Assembly (NCBI GenBank): GCA_944321645.1
Contig: CALUMB010000011.1
Span: forward strand, 1 to 47,495
Source of the DNA: an uncultured Prevotella sp.
GTDB taxonomy: Bacteria > Bacteroidota > Bacteroidia > Bacteroidales > Bacteroidaceae
DNA length: 47,495 bases
Reading direction: 5' to 3'
In this document: in pieces, positions 8,788 to 17,030 of the stretch
How the letters are laid out: each line of letters starts with the position of its first letter
How positions within the stretch are numbered: the stretch's first letter is position 1
Made by a program: the position numbers and the translations under genes
The notes under the pieces: generated by a model
Seen by the model: the letters and a program-made list of their open reading frames with translations, nothing else
Told to the model about the DNA's origin: nothing
The model's database searches: none

Positions 8788-10891
8788 GGCGAGGCTCTTT
8801 GCGGCAGCTTTCTGCCTCTGCCTTGCCGCCGCCCTGTCGGCTTCGTGCTCCGGGGCGGGGCGGCGCATGGCCTTGTTCGGCTATTGGGTGGTGCCTGCCG
8901 ACGGCAATTCCAAGGCCGACGTGCGCTGGGCCGACTACCTTGCGGGCCAGCTCGACCGCCGCACCGGCAGCCAGGGCCTTGCATCCACCGGCAAGCCCGC
9001 CGTGGACGACTGCATCAGGGTTGAAGTCGGCGTTGACCCAGAGGCTCCCGTGCGCTATTCCGCGTCCACTGATGGCTCTACCGTCAGGCTCACCGCTGCC
9101 GACGACGAGTCCATGCTGTGGCTCGTCTACCAGTATATAAGTGCCGCCGCAGCCGACGACCCGCGCCTCGCTGCCGCCGACCTGGCTCCGGCAGTCGTTG
9201 ACATGAAGGGGCAGGAGGGCGACTTCGCCTTCGAGTACCGGGGCATCTACAGCCCGTCGAACTCCGACCCGGAGCTTATGCCCATTTCGGCTACCCACAA
9301 CGTGGATTACGACTGGGCGCTGTGGGGCCACAACCTGCGCGTGGTGTTTGGCGGCGAGATGCCCCAGGAGGCCCGCGCCGTGGTCGATGGCAAGCGCGTA
9401 GGGTCGCAGTTCTGCTTCTCTTCGCCGGCATTGCTCAAGGCGTTGGAGGACTATGTGCGCACATGGGGCGGCAAGCCTGCCGGTGGAACCGCGCGTTTCG
9501 CCATCATGCCAAACGACAACGACCAGGTGTGCCTCTGCGACCTCTGCCGCAGCGCGGGCAACACGCCGCAGTCGGCCTCGCCGGCCGTGGGGCGGCTCTT
9601 GGCCAAGCTGGCCGGTGAGTTCCCCCGCCACCTGTTCTTCACCTCTTCTTATATGACGACAAAGGCCCCGCCGCAGGTGGCGTTGCCTGCCAATGCGGGG
9701 GTGCTCATAAGCGCAATGGGCGTGCCTATGCAGGTAGGTTGCGCCAAGACCGCGCAGGGCAAGCGGTTCGGGCGGCTCGTGGCCGACTGGCAGAAAGTGA
9801 CTAAGCGCATCTACGTGTGGGACTACATACGCAACTTCGACGACTACCTCACGCCGTTCCCCTGCCTCGGCGTAATGGCCGACAGGCTGCGCTACTTCAG
9901 GCAGATTGGCGTTAAGGGTGTGTTCCTAAACGGCAGCAGCCCGCACTACGCTTCGTTAGACGACGTGCAGACGGCCACGCTTGCCGCCTTGATGGTCAAC
10001 CCGCAGATAGATGCCGCCGACTTTGCCACCCGCTGCCTGCGTCGGCGCTATCCCGTGGCGGGCGACTTCATGGCCCGCGCCTACAGCTCGTGGGAGGAGG
10101 CAGTGGCGCAGCGCAAGTCGCGGCTCGCCATCTATGGCGGCATTGGCGATGCTGCCAAGGCGTGGCTCGATGCCGATGGATTCGGCGCTTTTTGCGACAG
10201 CCTCGACATTTTGGCCAAAAAATCGGACGAAGAAGAGCGCACGAGGCTCAACCGCCTGCTCACCGCGCTGCAATACACTCGCTTGGAGCTTATGCGCCTG
10301 CCCGGCGCGAGGCTCGACGTGGGCGAGGCCAAAGAGCGGCTTAAGCTGCTTGGCGGCCATGCGGCCTTTGATGATATGGCTTGCTACAACGAAGCCGGCG
10401 CGAAAATCGACGATTTCATCGCTGCTTGGCGGGCGATGCTGGCCGAGAATGCCGCATTGGACAACAAGCTGCGTGGCGTGGCGCTGTCGCCAATATCAAA
10501 GCCCGACGAGGCATATAAAGACCTCTCGGTGCTCACCGACGGGCGTTTCGCCCTCGCCACCGACTACCACACCGGGTGGGTGATTGCCACGCCGCGCACG
10601 GTGGCCTACGGCATCCCCGCCGGCAAGGTGGCTCCGGGGGCGACCGTTGCGCTGTCGTTCTACAACGCTCCGCGCTGGCGCATCCGCCTGCCGCGTGCCG
10701 TGGAGGTGTGGCAGGGCGGGCGGCTCGTGGCCAGTACCGATGTCAGTGCCGCCGGCGTGGCACCGTTCTCAAAGCTTAGGGTGCGCCTCGTGTTGGGGCA
10801 GGTAGACCCCGCGTTGCCACTGGAGCTGCGCATCCACCAGTCTGGCGAAGGCCGCTCAACGGTGGCTTGCGACGAGGTGATGGTGGAATGA
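8756..10891 (+). CDS. DUF4838 glycosidase-like exported (lipo)protein
   Basis: 711 residues beginning 32 bases inside the preceding gene. An N-terminal hydrophobic stretch ends in a Cys (LSASCSG, about residue 30), a plausible but non-canonical lipobox. The middle contains the DUF4838 hallmark FAIMPNDNDQVCLCDLC at about 248-264, with paired cysteines, followed by a TIM-barrel-like region (ISAMGVPM, then YVWDYIRNFDDYLTPFP). DUF4838 proteins resemble GH20-type glycoside hydrolases. A C-terminal beta-sandwich begins near residue 570. In this operon it could trim or modify the exported glycan, as PgaB or BcsZ do in other synthase systems. That role is inferred from position and fold only. Confidence 0.75.
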   Translation: MCMCSFTSTSKARLFAAAFCLCLAAALSASCSGAGRRMALFGYWVVPADGNSKADVRWADYLAGQLDRRTGSQGLASTGKPAVDDCIRVEVGVDPEAPVRYSASTDGSTVRLTAADDESMLWLVYQYISAAAADDPRLAAADLAPAVVDMKGQEGDFAFEYRGIYSPSNSDPELMPISATHNVDYDWALWGHNLRVVFGGEMPQEARAVVDGKRVGSQFCFSSPALLKALEDYVRTWGGKPAGGTARFAIMPNDNDQVCLCDLCRSAGNTPQSASPAVGRLLAKLAGEFPRHLFFTSSYMTTKAPPQVALPANAGVLISAMGVPMQVGCAKTAQGKRFGRLVADWQKVTKRIYVWDYIRNFDDYLTPFPCLGVMADRLRYFRQIGVKGVFLNGSSPHYASLDDVQTATLAALMVNPQIDAADFATRCLRRRYPVAGDFMARAYSSWEEAVAQRKSRLAIYGGIGDAAKAWLDADGFGAFCDSLDILAKKSDEEERTRLNRLLTALQYTRLELMRLPGARLDVGEAKERLKLLGGHAAFDDMACYNEAGAKIDDFIAAWRAMLAENAALDNKLRGVALSPISKPDEAYKDLSVLTDGRFALATDYHTGWVIATPRTVAYGIPAGKVAPGATVALSFYNAPRWRIRLPRAVEVWQGGRLVASTDVSAAGVAPFSKLRVRLVLGQVDPALPLELRIHQSGEGRSTVACDEVMVE

Positions 10892-10960
10892 GTGATTTAG
10901 ATTTATGGAAAGGAGGTGGCGGAAGCGGCCTGTGCCGTGCGTGCCACCGACAAATTATGA

Positions 10961-11551
10961 ATGAGACAAAAGGAAAAATGGTGTATGCGGATGTTGATTA
11001 GAAACATATTGTCCATTTTTGTGCCGCTGGCACTCGTGTGCTGCTGTGCCACTTCGTGCAAGAAGCGCGTCAACATGACCACGGTGGCCATCGAGGACAG
11101 TGTGCGCCACTATTACCCCGTGCTTGCGGGGCAGGTAATAACGCTGTCATACGAACTTGAGAACACCGGCGACCAGCCGCTCATCATCCGCGACATCCAG
11201 CCCTCCTGCGGCTGCATAGAGCCGCAGCTCGACTCAAGGATGGTGCTGCCCGGCAAGAAGGTGAGGCTGCTCTTCAAGTACGAGAGCGCCAAGAACATAG
11301 GCTACGTGCAGCAGGTAATCCGCGTGCATGGCAACATCAAGCCCAACGGCATCGCCAAGATGCTGTTCGACATAAACGTAGTGCCTAACGCCGACTACAC
11401 CCGCGACTACGAGGAGCTTTACAAAGAGGCCGTGGAGCGCAGCGCGATGGTGCGCGGGCTTGTTGACGGCGACGAAGAGGAAAAAGGCTACTGGACTGAC
11501 GACATCAGCCACGACAGCCGCGCGCAGGAGAAATATCCGTGGAGGGAGTGA
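10961..11551 (+). CDS. DUF1573 lipoprotein
   Basis: 196 residues from the ATG at 10961; in-frame ATGs at 10985 and 10991 would give a tighter signal peptide. The hydrophobic stretch ends ATSCKK, a lipobox-like site. The rest is a DUF1573 beta-sandwich with the diagnostic PSCGC motif after LIIRDIQ and a GKKVRLLFKY strand. DUF1573 proteins are widespread Bacteroidetes envelope proteins of unknown function. It lies 69 bases after the DUF4838 gene; an AAGGAGGTGG purine run at about 10909-10918 in that gap is too far from the start to be its ribosome site. It appears to belong to the same operon. Confidence 0.8.
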   Translation: MRQKEKWCMRMLIRNILSIFVPLALVCCCATSCKKRVNMTTVAIEDSVRHYYPVLAGQVITLSYELENTGDQPLIIRDIQPSCGCIEPQLDSRMVLPGKKVRLLFKYESAKNIGYVQQVIRVHGNIKPNGIAKMLFDINVVPNADYTRDYEELYKEAVERSAMVRGLVDGDEEEKGYWTDDISHDSRAQEKYPWRE

Positions 11552-11571
11552 GTGCCTTGTGAAATTAGGAA

Positions 11572-11589
11572 ATCCGCAATGGTGCGGAT
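11572..11589 (+). other. Perfect 7-bp hairpin between two operon genes
   Basis: ATCCGCA (11572-11578) pairs perfectly with TGCGGAT (11583-11589) around a 4-base loop. No T-run follows, so it is not a normal terminator. It could be a processing or stability stem that sets the level of the downstream lipoprotein mRNA. Confidence 0.55.
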
Positions 11590-11624
11590 GGAATCTATAT
11601 TGCTAACATTAAAAAAGTGTGATT

Positions 11625-13517
11625 ATGAAAAAAGTAATTTATCTTTTCGCGGCAGCCTTGTTGGTCGGATGCTCGACCGACGAGCTGTCCAACAATGGCG
11701 GTGCGATAGCTCCGCCATCGGGAGAAGCCGCATCGAGCGGCACGGTTAAGTTCACCAACAACACGTCGATGGCCATCGGCAGTGGCTCCGCCATGTCGAG
11801 GGCTGCGTTCCTGACGCGCGGTGCGGCCTTCGATGTGGAGGGCAACGCCGCCTGCCAGCTCGACATCGAGCAGGTGGAGGAAAACCGCGACGGTGCATCC
11901 ATCGTGACCGCGACGCGCTATGAGAGCGACGGCGTGACCATTGCCGACATCAAGGACATCAGCGGCAAGGACGTCATCATCGAAGAAGGCGTGGTGAGCC
12001 GCATCGGCGAGCTGAACTTTCAGTATGCCCGCACTCTCAACAAGACCGTGTTCGTGCATGGCACGTTTGACGTGAACAACGTGGAGAGCAACGGCAACGG
12101 GCGCATCGTGGTTTATCCCGGCGGTGTGCTCAACTACAACATGGACGCTGTTGACAACCTCACCATCATCTGCTACGAAGGCGCAACGGTCAACTTCGCC
12201 GGCGACGTGGACATTACGGCCGACGGCAAAGTGAAGGTGGGCGGCGACCTCGACCTTGGCGAAGGCACTATCGGCGTGGAAGGCCAGCTCTATGTAGGCG
12301 GCAACCTCACCTGCAAGAACATCAGCTCTTCCACCGACGATGCGCAGATACACGTTATCGGCAACCTTACCGCCAACGCCAAGCTCAACGAGGCAGGCAA
12401 TTGGGTTGAGGGCTGCGGCGGCAACCCGACGTTCACCGGCAACTGCGACGTGTGCGTAGAGGGTGCAATGACCGTCTACAGCCTCACCGCAAGCACCGGC
12501 GCAAACCTGCACACCGGCTGCAAGCTCGTGGCCACCGACAAGGTGAACTCGTCGATCAACATCACCAACGGCGCACAGCTCTGGACGTCCTACGTTGAGA
12601 CCCCGCTGCTCCACGTTTCCGGCGGAGCCTTGGGCGCACTGACTAACGTCTACCTGTCCGACGGCGGCGTGGTGAACGTCGACAAGCTCAACCTTGGCAA
12701 CTCGATGCTCCTGGCTGCCTACGGCGACGGCAAGGCTCTTGTTTCGGCAAAGGCCATCACCGTTGAAAACCGCGTGGCATGGGAAGACGTGGTTGCCCCG
12801 AACCTCTACGTGAACTACGGCGAGATGTTCGCCGACGCCGAACCGGCAGACAAATCCATGGTGAACGTGGCCACCATCAATGGCGGCGAGGCAGAGTGCA
12901 ACCCCGGTTTCACCGTTGGCGGCGACGAGCCTGACCCGGAACCCGAACCAACTCCCAGCGGCGACATTGTGCTTGAGATACCCACGTGGGTGCTCGATGT
13001 CTACACGGTCAGGGCTGACGACTTCGCAATCCGTGTCAACGGAGTGTTTGTCGATGGCATAACCGTTGACGGCAGCACGGCTTCGCTCGGCAACATCAAG
13101 ATTTCCGAAGACGACCTCACCATCAGCCTCTCCGGCATCAATGCCGACAACATCGAGCCGGGCAAGGATTACACTTACGAGGTGTGGCTCTGGGTGAACA
13201 ACACCAACGAGCTTGGCAACGGCCCGCTCTTCAACTCCGCAATGTACACCGATTGGGTTAACCCCGACTATGACCCATACGACAACGACGAGTTCGGATG
13301 CGACATTACTCCGCTCATCAAGGACGACAAGGTGTATTCGCCTGCCGGATTCGACATGAGATATAATGTTTACCGCGGCCTTGCCGGTCGTGTAGATGCA
13401 GCCACGGGTTGGGGCGACACGCCTTACATCAAGGTGTCCATCATCGTGAAGGCCGACCCGGACGCTGCTGAAGACACCAATGTGGGCATATATCCTGCCC
13501 TGCCTTCAGCCGAATAA
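11625..13517 (+). CDS. Large surface lipoprotein, beta-helix-like, unknown function
   Basis: 630 residues. The signal peptide MKKVIYLFAAALLVGC has a clear lipobox with Cys16, followed by STDE, an acidic run like the Bacteroidetes lipoprotein export signal, so the protein is probably on the cell surface. Residues ~90-420 are repetitive and rich in Gly, Asn and Val (for example GGDLDLGEG, VGGNLTCKN, VIGNLTANA), suggesting a right-handed beta-helix or adhesin-like solenoid. A PDPEPEPTP linker at ~430-440 leads to a C-terminal beta domain of ~190 residues that I do not recognise. It is the last gene of the operon before a strong terminator. A matrix or adhesion role alongside the glycan is possible but unproven. 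Confidence 0.65.
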   Translation: MKKVIYLFAAALLVGCSTDELSNNGGAIAPPSGEAASSGTVKFTNNTSMAIGSGSAMSRAAFLTRGAAFDVEGNAACQLDIEQVEENRDGASIVTATRYESDGVTIADIKDISGKDVIIEEGVVSRIGELNFQYARTLNKTVFVHGTFDVNNVESNGNGRIVVYPGGVLNYNMDAVDNLTIICYEGATVNFAGDVDITADGKVKVGGDLDLGEGTIGVEGQLYVGGNLTCKNISSSTDDAQIHVIGNLTANAKLNEAGNWVEGCGGNPTFTGNCDVCVEGAMTVYSLTASTGANLHTGCKLVATDKVNSSINITNGAQLWTSYVETPLLHVSGGALGALTNVYLSDGGVVNVDKLNLGNSMLLAAYGDGKALVSAKAITVENRVAWEDVVAPNLYVNYGEMFADAEPADKSMVNVATINGGEAECNPGFTVGGDEPDPEPEPTPSGDIVLEIPTWVLDVYTVRADDFAIRVNGVFVDGITVDGSTASLGNIKISEDDLTISLSGINADNIEPGKDYTYEVWLWVNNTNELGNGPLFNSAMYTDWVNPDYDPYDNDEFGCDITPLIKDDKVYSPAGFDMRYNVYRGLAGRVDAATGWGDTPYIKVSIIVKADPDAAEDTNVGIYPALPSAE

Positions 13518-13562
13518 GGCTCGGTGCCGGAGCCATGCGGCCTCGGCGTGCTAAGAATGTGT

Positions 13563-13602
13563 AAGGGGGCGTGCCAACCGTGGCACGCCCCCTTTGGTTT
13601 TT
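13563..13602 (+). terminator. Rho-independent terminator of the glycan operon
   Basis: AAGGGGGCGTGCCA (13563-13576) pairs with TGGCACGCCCCCTT (13581-13594) around a 4-base loop, followed by TTGGTTTTTG. It is a very strong 14-bp stem 45 bases after the last stop codon. Confidence 0.92.
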
Positions 13603-13769
13603 GTGTAGTCAGTCAAGCCCAGACGTTGCGTTTCTCAAAAGCGTTGGGGTGGGGCGGATGCGTGGAAGGCTGCAAATGGACCCTTCTTGTGTAAAAGTGT
13701 TAATGGCGTTTGAGCGCGTGCAAAGAAATAAAAAGTAGATGGCTAACGTTGACTTTTTAGCGTGGACGT

Positions 13770-14093
13770 GCCGCCGCTTTCCCCTCCTTTCCCAAATGAG
13801 GAACAGGAACTGTTTGCGTAAATAATTTTAATACAAGTAGTTGCGCAACAAGCGTTAAGCTCTGTTATTTACAAACCACTCCGCCCCTCCTTTGGAGATG
13901 GCACTGAAAAAAGTCCTTTTCTTTGAAAATACATTATCATAATGTAAGCAAAAAAGGCATACGCTCGTTGTAAGCACAGTGTTTTACGCACAATTTAACT
14001 TGCGACAAACACTTATGCTTACGTTTTGTTATCAGCATTTTTTAATAATTGACTTTTTCTGTACCATCTGGAAAAGGAGGGGAAAGCGGCAGC
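13770..14093. repeat. Inverted-repeat element 2, composite relative of the element at 1618
   Basis: The left end CCGCCGCTTTCCCCTCC (13771-13787) and the right end (about 14066-14093, the reverse complement) match the arms of element 1. A third, inverted piece at 13870-13901 matches the inner GGGGTGGTTTGTAAA part of element 1. The interior is A+T-rich with no gene. The arrangement looks like a larger or rearranged copy of the same non-coding repeat family. Confidence 0.7.
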
Positions 14094-14235
14094 ACGCATA
14101 CGCGAAAAATAGCGGCGGAAATCCGCAGAACTGCTATGATGGCTATTAGAAACTCTAAAAAATTAACATCATGTTGCAATTTGTGGCGTTTTGTTGTTCT
14201 TAGGCAATTATTATAGGGCAATCCTTACTTGCACA

Positions 14236-15291
14236 TCATTCCCTTAGCAGTTTTACGTAAGTCTTGATGGCGTGGCTTATCTCGCTCAGGCAGATGAACT
14301 CGTCGGCGGAGTGGGAGCGGGCCGAGTCGCCCGGGCCGAGCTTCAGCGAGGGGAACGGCATGAGTGCCTGGTCTGACAGCGTGGGCGAGCCGAACGGCGT
14401 CATGCCCATGGCCTTGCAGCGGGCCACGAGCGGATGGCCGGGGTCTATGTGCGACGAGCCGAGGCGGAAGGAGCGGGCTTTCATCTCGCTCTTGGTGTGC
14501 GAATCGATGATGTGGAAAGCCTCCTCGTTGGTGTACAGCTCGTTTGTGCGCACGTCGATAGTGAAGCGGCACGTGTCCGGCACGACGTTGTGCTGCGTTC
14601 CGGCGGAGATTATTGTGGCCGTGGCCATGGTCGGGCCGAGCAGTGGGCTGACGCGCCAGAAGCGGTAGGAGCGCAGCCAGAGGAGGTCGTCGAGTGCCTC
14701 GTAGATGGCGTTGACGCCCTCGCCACGCGCGGCGTGGCCGGAGCGTCCGTGCGCCGTGGCGTCTATCACCATGAGGCCCTTTTCGGCAATGGCAGGCTGC
14801 ATGGCCGTTGGCTCGCCAACGATGGCCACGTCAATGTGCGGCAGCAGTGGCAGTGTGCGGCAGATGCCGTTGGCGCCCGACACCTCCTCCTCCGCCGAGG
14901 CGAGGTATATAAGGTTGTAGGCGCAGCCCGTGCCAGCCAGCAGCCTGAATGCTGCCAGCAGCGACACAAGCCCGCCGCCGCAGTCGTTGCTGCCTAAGCC
15001 GTAGAGGCGGTCGCCGTCAATGGTTGGGGCGAAAGGCTGGCGCGTCCACGATGCTACGGGCTTCACCGTGTCGATGTGGGCGTTGAGCAGCAGGGTGGGG
15101 CGGCCTTCACGCCAGTCGGCAGCCGTCGCCCATACGTTGTTTGCCTCGCGGCGTGTGCGCAGGTTCCACCGCTCCATCTGCGCTTGCAGCAGGTCGGCGG
15201 CGGCTTTCTCGTCGCGGCTCACCGACGGCGTGGCAATTAGCCTTTCGAGCAGCGCGGCGGCTTCGCGGGTTGGGGAGTCGAGGTTTGGCAT
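14236..15291 (-). CDS. argE: M20 family deacetylase (ArgE-like, acetyl- or succinyl-ornithine/citrulline type)
   Basis: 351 residues on the minus strand; the start at 15291 is chosen because upstream sequence is the promoter. The M20 dinuclear metal-site motifs are present: NAHIDTVK (His and Asp), GSNDCGGG (bridging Asp), SAEEEVSG (catalytic and metal Glu), GEPTAMQPA, and a late DSARSHSADE with the final His. The sequence closely follows the Bacteroidetes form of ArgE, which removes the N-acyl group in arginine synthesis. In Bacteroides this pathway runs through succinylated intermediates, so the exact substrate (acetyl- or succinyl-, ornithine or citrulline) is uncertain. It is monocistronic and divergent from mraZ. 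Confidence 0.85.
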   Translation of the reverse strand: MPNLDSPTREAAALLERLIATPSVSRDEKAAADLLQAQMERWNLRTRREANNVWATAADWREGRPTLLLNAHIDTVKPVASWTRQPFAPTIDGDRLYGLGSNDCGGGLVSLLAAFRLLAGTGCAYNLIYLASAEEEVSGANGICRTLPLLPHIDVAIVGEPTAMQPAIAEKGLMVIDATAHGRSGHAARGEGVNAIYEALDDLLWLRSYRFWRVSPLLGPTMATATIISAGTQHNVVPDTCRFTIDVRTNELYTNEEAFHIIDSHTKSEMKARSFRLGSSHIDPGHPLVARCKAMGMTPFGSPTLSDQALMPFPSLKLGPGDSARSHSADEFICLSEISHAIKTYVKLLRE

Positions 15292-15315
15292 GGCTGGTAA
15301 TATTATTTGATGATG

Positions 15316-15347
15316 CAAAGATAGGCATTTTGTGGGAATTGGGCAAA
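15316..15347 (-). promoter_or_regulatory. Promoter of the ArgE-like gene
   Basis: On the minus strand a -33 TTTG (15344-15347) and a -7 TATCTTTG (15316-15323) are separated by exactly 20 bases, matching the Bacteroidetes consensus. The start codon is 24 bases downstream of the -7 box, so the leader is very short. Confidence 0.88.
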
Positions 15348-15378
15348 TTAGACTAATCCGACTAATTTGACTAATTGG
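15347..15378. repeat. Short-word degenerate repeat (CTAATTnGA type)
   Basis: The tract repeats ATTAGACTAATC, CGACTAATTT and GACTAATTGG with a period of about 9-10 bp. It lies between the ArgE-like promoter and the MraZ boxes. Similar short-word tracts occur in gaps inside the dcw cluster. Confidence 0.6.
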
Positions 15379-15416
15379 CTCGCCGGATAAGAAATGTGGG
15401 GTGGGCTGACAAAAAA

Positions 15417-15459
15417 GTGGGTAAAAGTGGGGCGGTGTGGAGGAAAATGTGTATCTTTG
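15417..15459 (+). promoter_or_regulatory. mraZ promoter with three MraZ boxes (dcw operator)
   Basis: The -7 box TATCTTTG is at 15452-15459. Just upstream, GTGGG (15417-15421), GTGGG (15427-15431) and GTGGA (15437-15441) recur at an exact 10-bp spacing. Three or four TGGG-type boxes separated by 5 bases are the known binding site of MraZ, which represses its own dcw operon. The second box sits where a -33 element should be, and that element is otherwise poor (TGGG), so MraZ binding would directly block RNA polymerase. A further unphased GTGGGGTGGG lies at 15396-15405. Confidence 0.8.
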
Positions 15460-15490
15460 CACACATAAGATAAGCTGCGCCCGGCAATAG

Positions 15491-15519
15491 GTGAGCAAGC
15501 TCACATTGCCCTCGCTGCC
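15491..15519 (+). repeat. 29-bp leader element, copy 1 (mraZ 5' leader)
   Basis: Begins with the near-palindrome GTGAGCAAGCTCAC and continues ATTGCCCTCGCTGCC. A close copy lies at 32573-32601 in the leader of the HipB-like gene. Both lie about 25-32 bases after a -7 box, so both are in the transcribed leader. Confidence 0.75.
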
Positions 15520-15543
15520 AAAAAACAAGGATTAGGTTGTGTG

Positions 15544-15990
15544 ATGCGTTTCCTGGGGAGCATAGATGCAAAGCTCGATGCCAAGGGCAGGGCGTTTTTG
15601 CCTGCCGTGTTCCGCAAGGTGCTGCAAGGTGCCGGGTGCGAGAGCATGGTGATGCGCAAGGACGTGTTCCAGCCATGCCTTGTGCTCTATCCCGAAAGCG
15701 TGTGGAACGAACAGATGGACAGCCTGCGCAGCCGCCTGAGCCGCTGGGACAGGGGCGAGCAGCAGCTTTTCCGCCGCTTTGTGGCCGAGGTGGAGCCGGT
15801 TGCCCTCGATGGCAATGGGCGTTTCCTCATCCCCAAGCGTTGCCTTGCCCAGGCGGGCATAGATGCCGACGTGCGCTTCATAGGCATGGGCGACACCATT
15901 GAGATATGGGCGGCAGGGGCTTGCCAGTCCTCCGGCGACGATGGCGACCTTGGCGAGGAGCTGCAAAAGCTCCTCAACATTGGCTTTTGA
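15544..15990 (+). CDS. mraZ: Transcriptional regulator MraZ
   Basis: 148 residues from the ATG at 15544 (a GTG at 15541 is directly upstream). It has two tandem AbrB/SpoVT-type domains: FLGSIDAKLDAKGRAFLPA in the first and EPVALDGNGRFLIPKRCL in the second, each with the DxxGR turn of the family. MraZ forms a ring that binds direct repeats upstream of its own gene, and such boxes are present at 15417-15441. First gene of the dcw cluster; 73 bases precede rsmH. Confidence 0.95.
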   Translation: MRFLGSIDAKLDAKGRAFLPAVFRKVLQGAGCESMVMRKDVFQPCLVLYPESVWNEQMDSLRSRLSRWDRGEQQLFRRFVAEVEPVALDGNGRFLIPKRCLAQAGIDADVRFIGMGDTIEIWAAGACQSSGDDGDLGEELQKLLNIGF

Positions 15991-16063
15991 GCCAGTCAGG
16001 CGCATCGGCCATTCTATCATGAAACTAAGTAAGGCAAATTTTTCAGCCACAGAATAAACAGTT

Positions 16064-16981
16064 ATGGATTGCGAATACCACGTACCGGTGTTGCTCCGCG
16101 AGAGCGTCGATGGACTCGGCATAAAGCCCGGGGGCGTATATGTTGACGCGACATTTGGCGGCGGCGGCCACAGCCGCGAGATACTCTCGCGCCTGTCGGG
16201 CGGCGCGCGCCTCTATGCCTTCGACCAGGATGCCGACGCCGAGGCACTGGCACCGGTGGCCGATGGCTTCACCTTCGTGCGCAGCAACTTCCGCTATTTG
16301 GACAACTGGATGCGCTACTACGGCGAAAGTCACATAGACGGCCTGTTGGCCGACCTCGGCGTGTCGAGCCACCACCTCGACGATGCCAGCCGGGGCTTCT
16401 CGTTCCGCTTCGACGCGCCGTTGGATATGCGCATGAACAAACGCGCGGGGGCTACGGCTGCCGACGTGCTCAACACATACGACGAAGGCCGCCTGGCCGA
16501 CGTGTTATACCTCTACGGCGAACTGAAGAACTCGCGCCGCCTGGCTGCCGCCATAGTGAAGGCGCGGGCCGTCGCCCCGATGGCCACCACGGCCGACCTG
16601 ATGCGAGCCGTGGAAGGGCTGCTGCCCCCGGCGAGGGCAAAAAAGGATGCCGCAAGGCTATTCCAGGCATTGCGCATAGAGGTGAACCACGAGCTTGAGG
16701 CATTGGCCGACTTGCTCTCTGCCGCCTGCCGCCTGCTGGCACCAGGGGGTAGGCTAAGCGTGATAACCTACCACTCGCTCGAAGACCGTATGGTGAAGAA
16801 CATGATTAAGGCGGGCAACATAGAGGGCCGCGTAGAGCAGGATTTCTTTGGCCGCGCCACGGCTCCGCTCCGCCCCGTAAACTCTAAGGTGACGCAGCCC
16901 TCGGCCGAAGAGCAGGAGCGCAATCCGCGCAGCCGAAGTGCAAAGCTGAGGGTGGGCGAGAAGGTGGCTGCGGCAGAATAG
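16064..16981 (+). CDS. rsmH: 16S rRNA (cytosine-1402 N4) methyltransferase RsmH
   Basis: 305 residues, the usual length. Motifs: YHVPVLLRESVDGL at the start, the SAM loop DATFGGGGHSREIL at about 28-41, FDQDADA, LLADLGVSSHHLD, the substrate region SFRFDAPLDMRM, then LSVITYHSLEDRMVK. It uses SAM to methylate C1402 of 16S rRNA, a tuning site at the ribosomal P site. It is always found at this place in dcw clusters (also called mraW). Confidence 0.96.
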   Translation: MDCEYHVPVLLRESVDGLGIKPGGVYVDATFGGGGHSREILSRLSGGARLYAFDQDADAEALAPVADGFTFVRSNFRYLDNWMRYYGESHIDGLLADLGVSSHHLDDASRGFSFRFDAPLDMRMNKRAGATAADVLNTYDEGRLADVLYLYGELKNSRRLAAAIVKARAVAPMATTADLMRAVEGLLPPARAKKDAARLFQALRIEVNHELEALADLLSAACRLLAPGGRLSVITYHSLEDRMVKNMIKAGNIEGRVEQDFFGRATAPLRPVNSKVTQPSAEEQERNPRSRSAKLRVGEKVAAAE

Positions 16982-17030
16982 GCAATGGAATCGGAAATAT
17001 CGGTCTACCAGACAATTGAAAGGAACTCCA

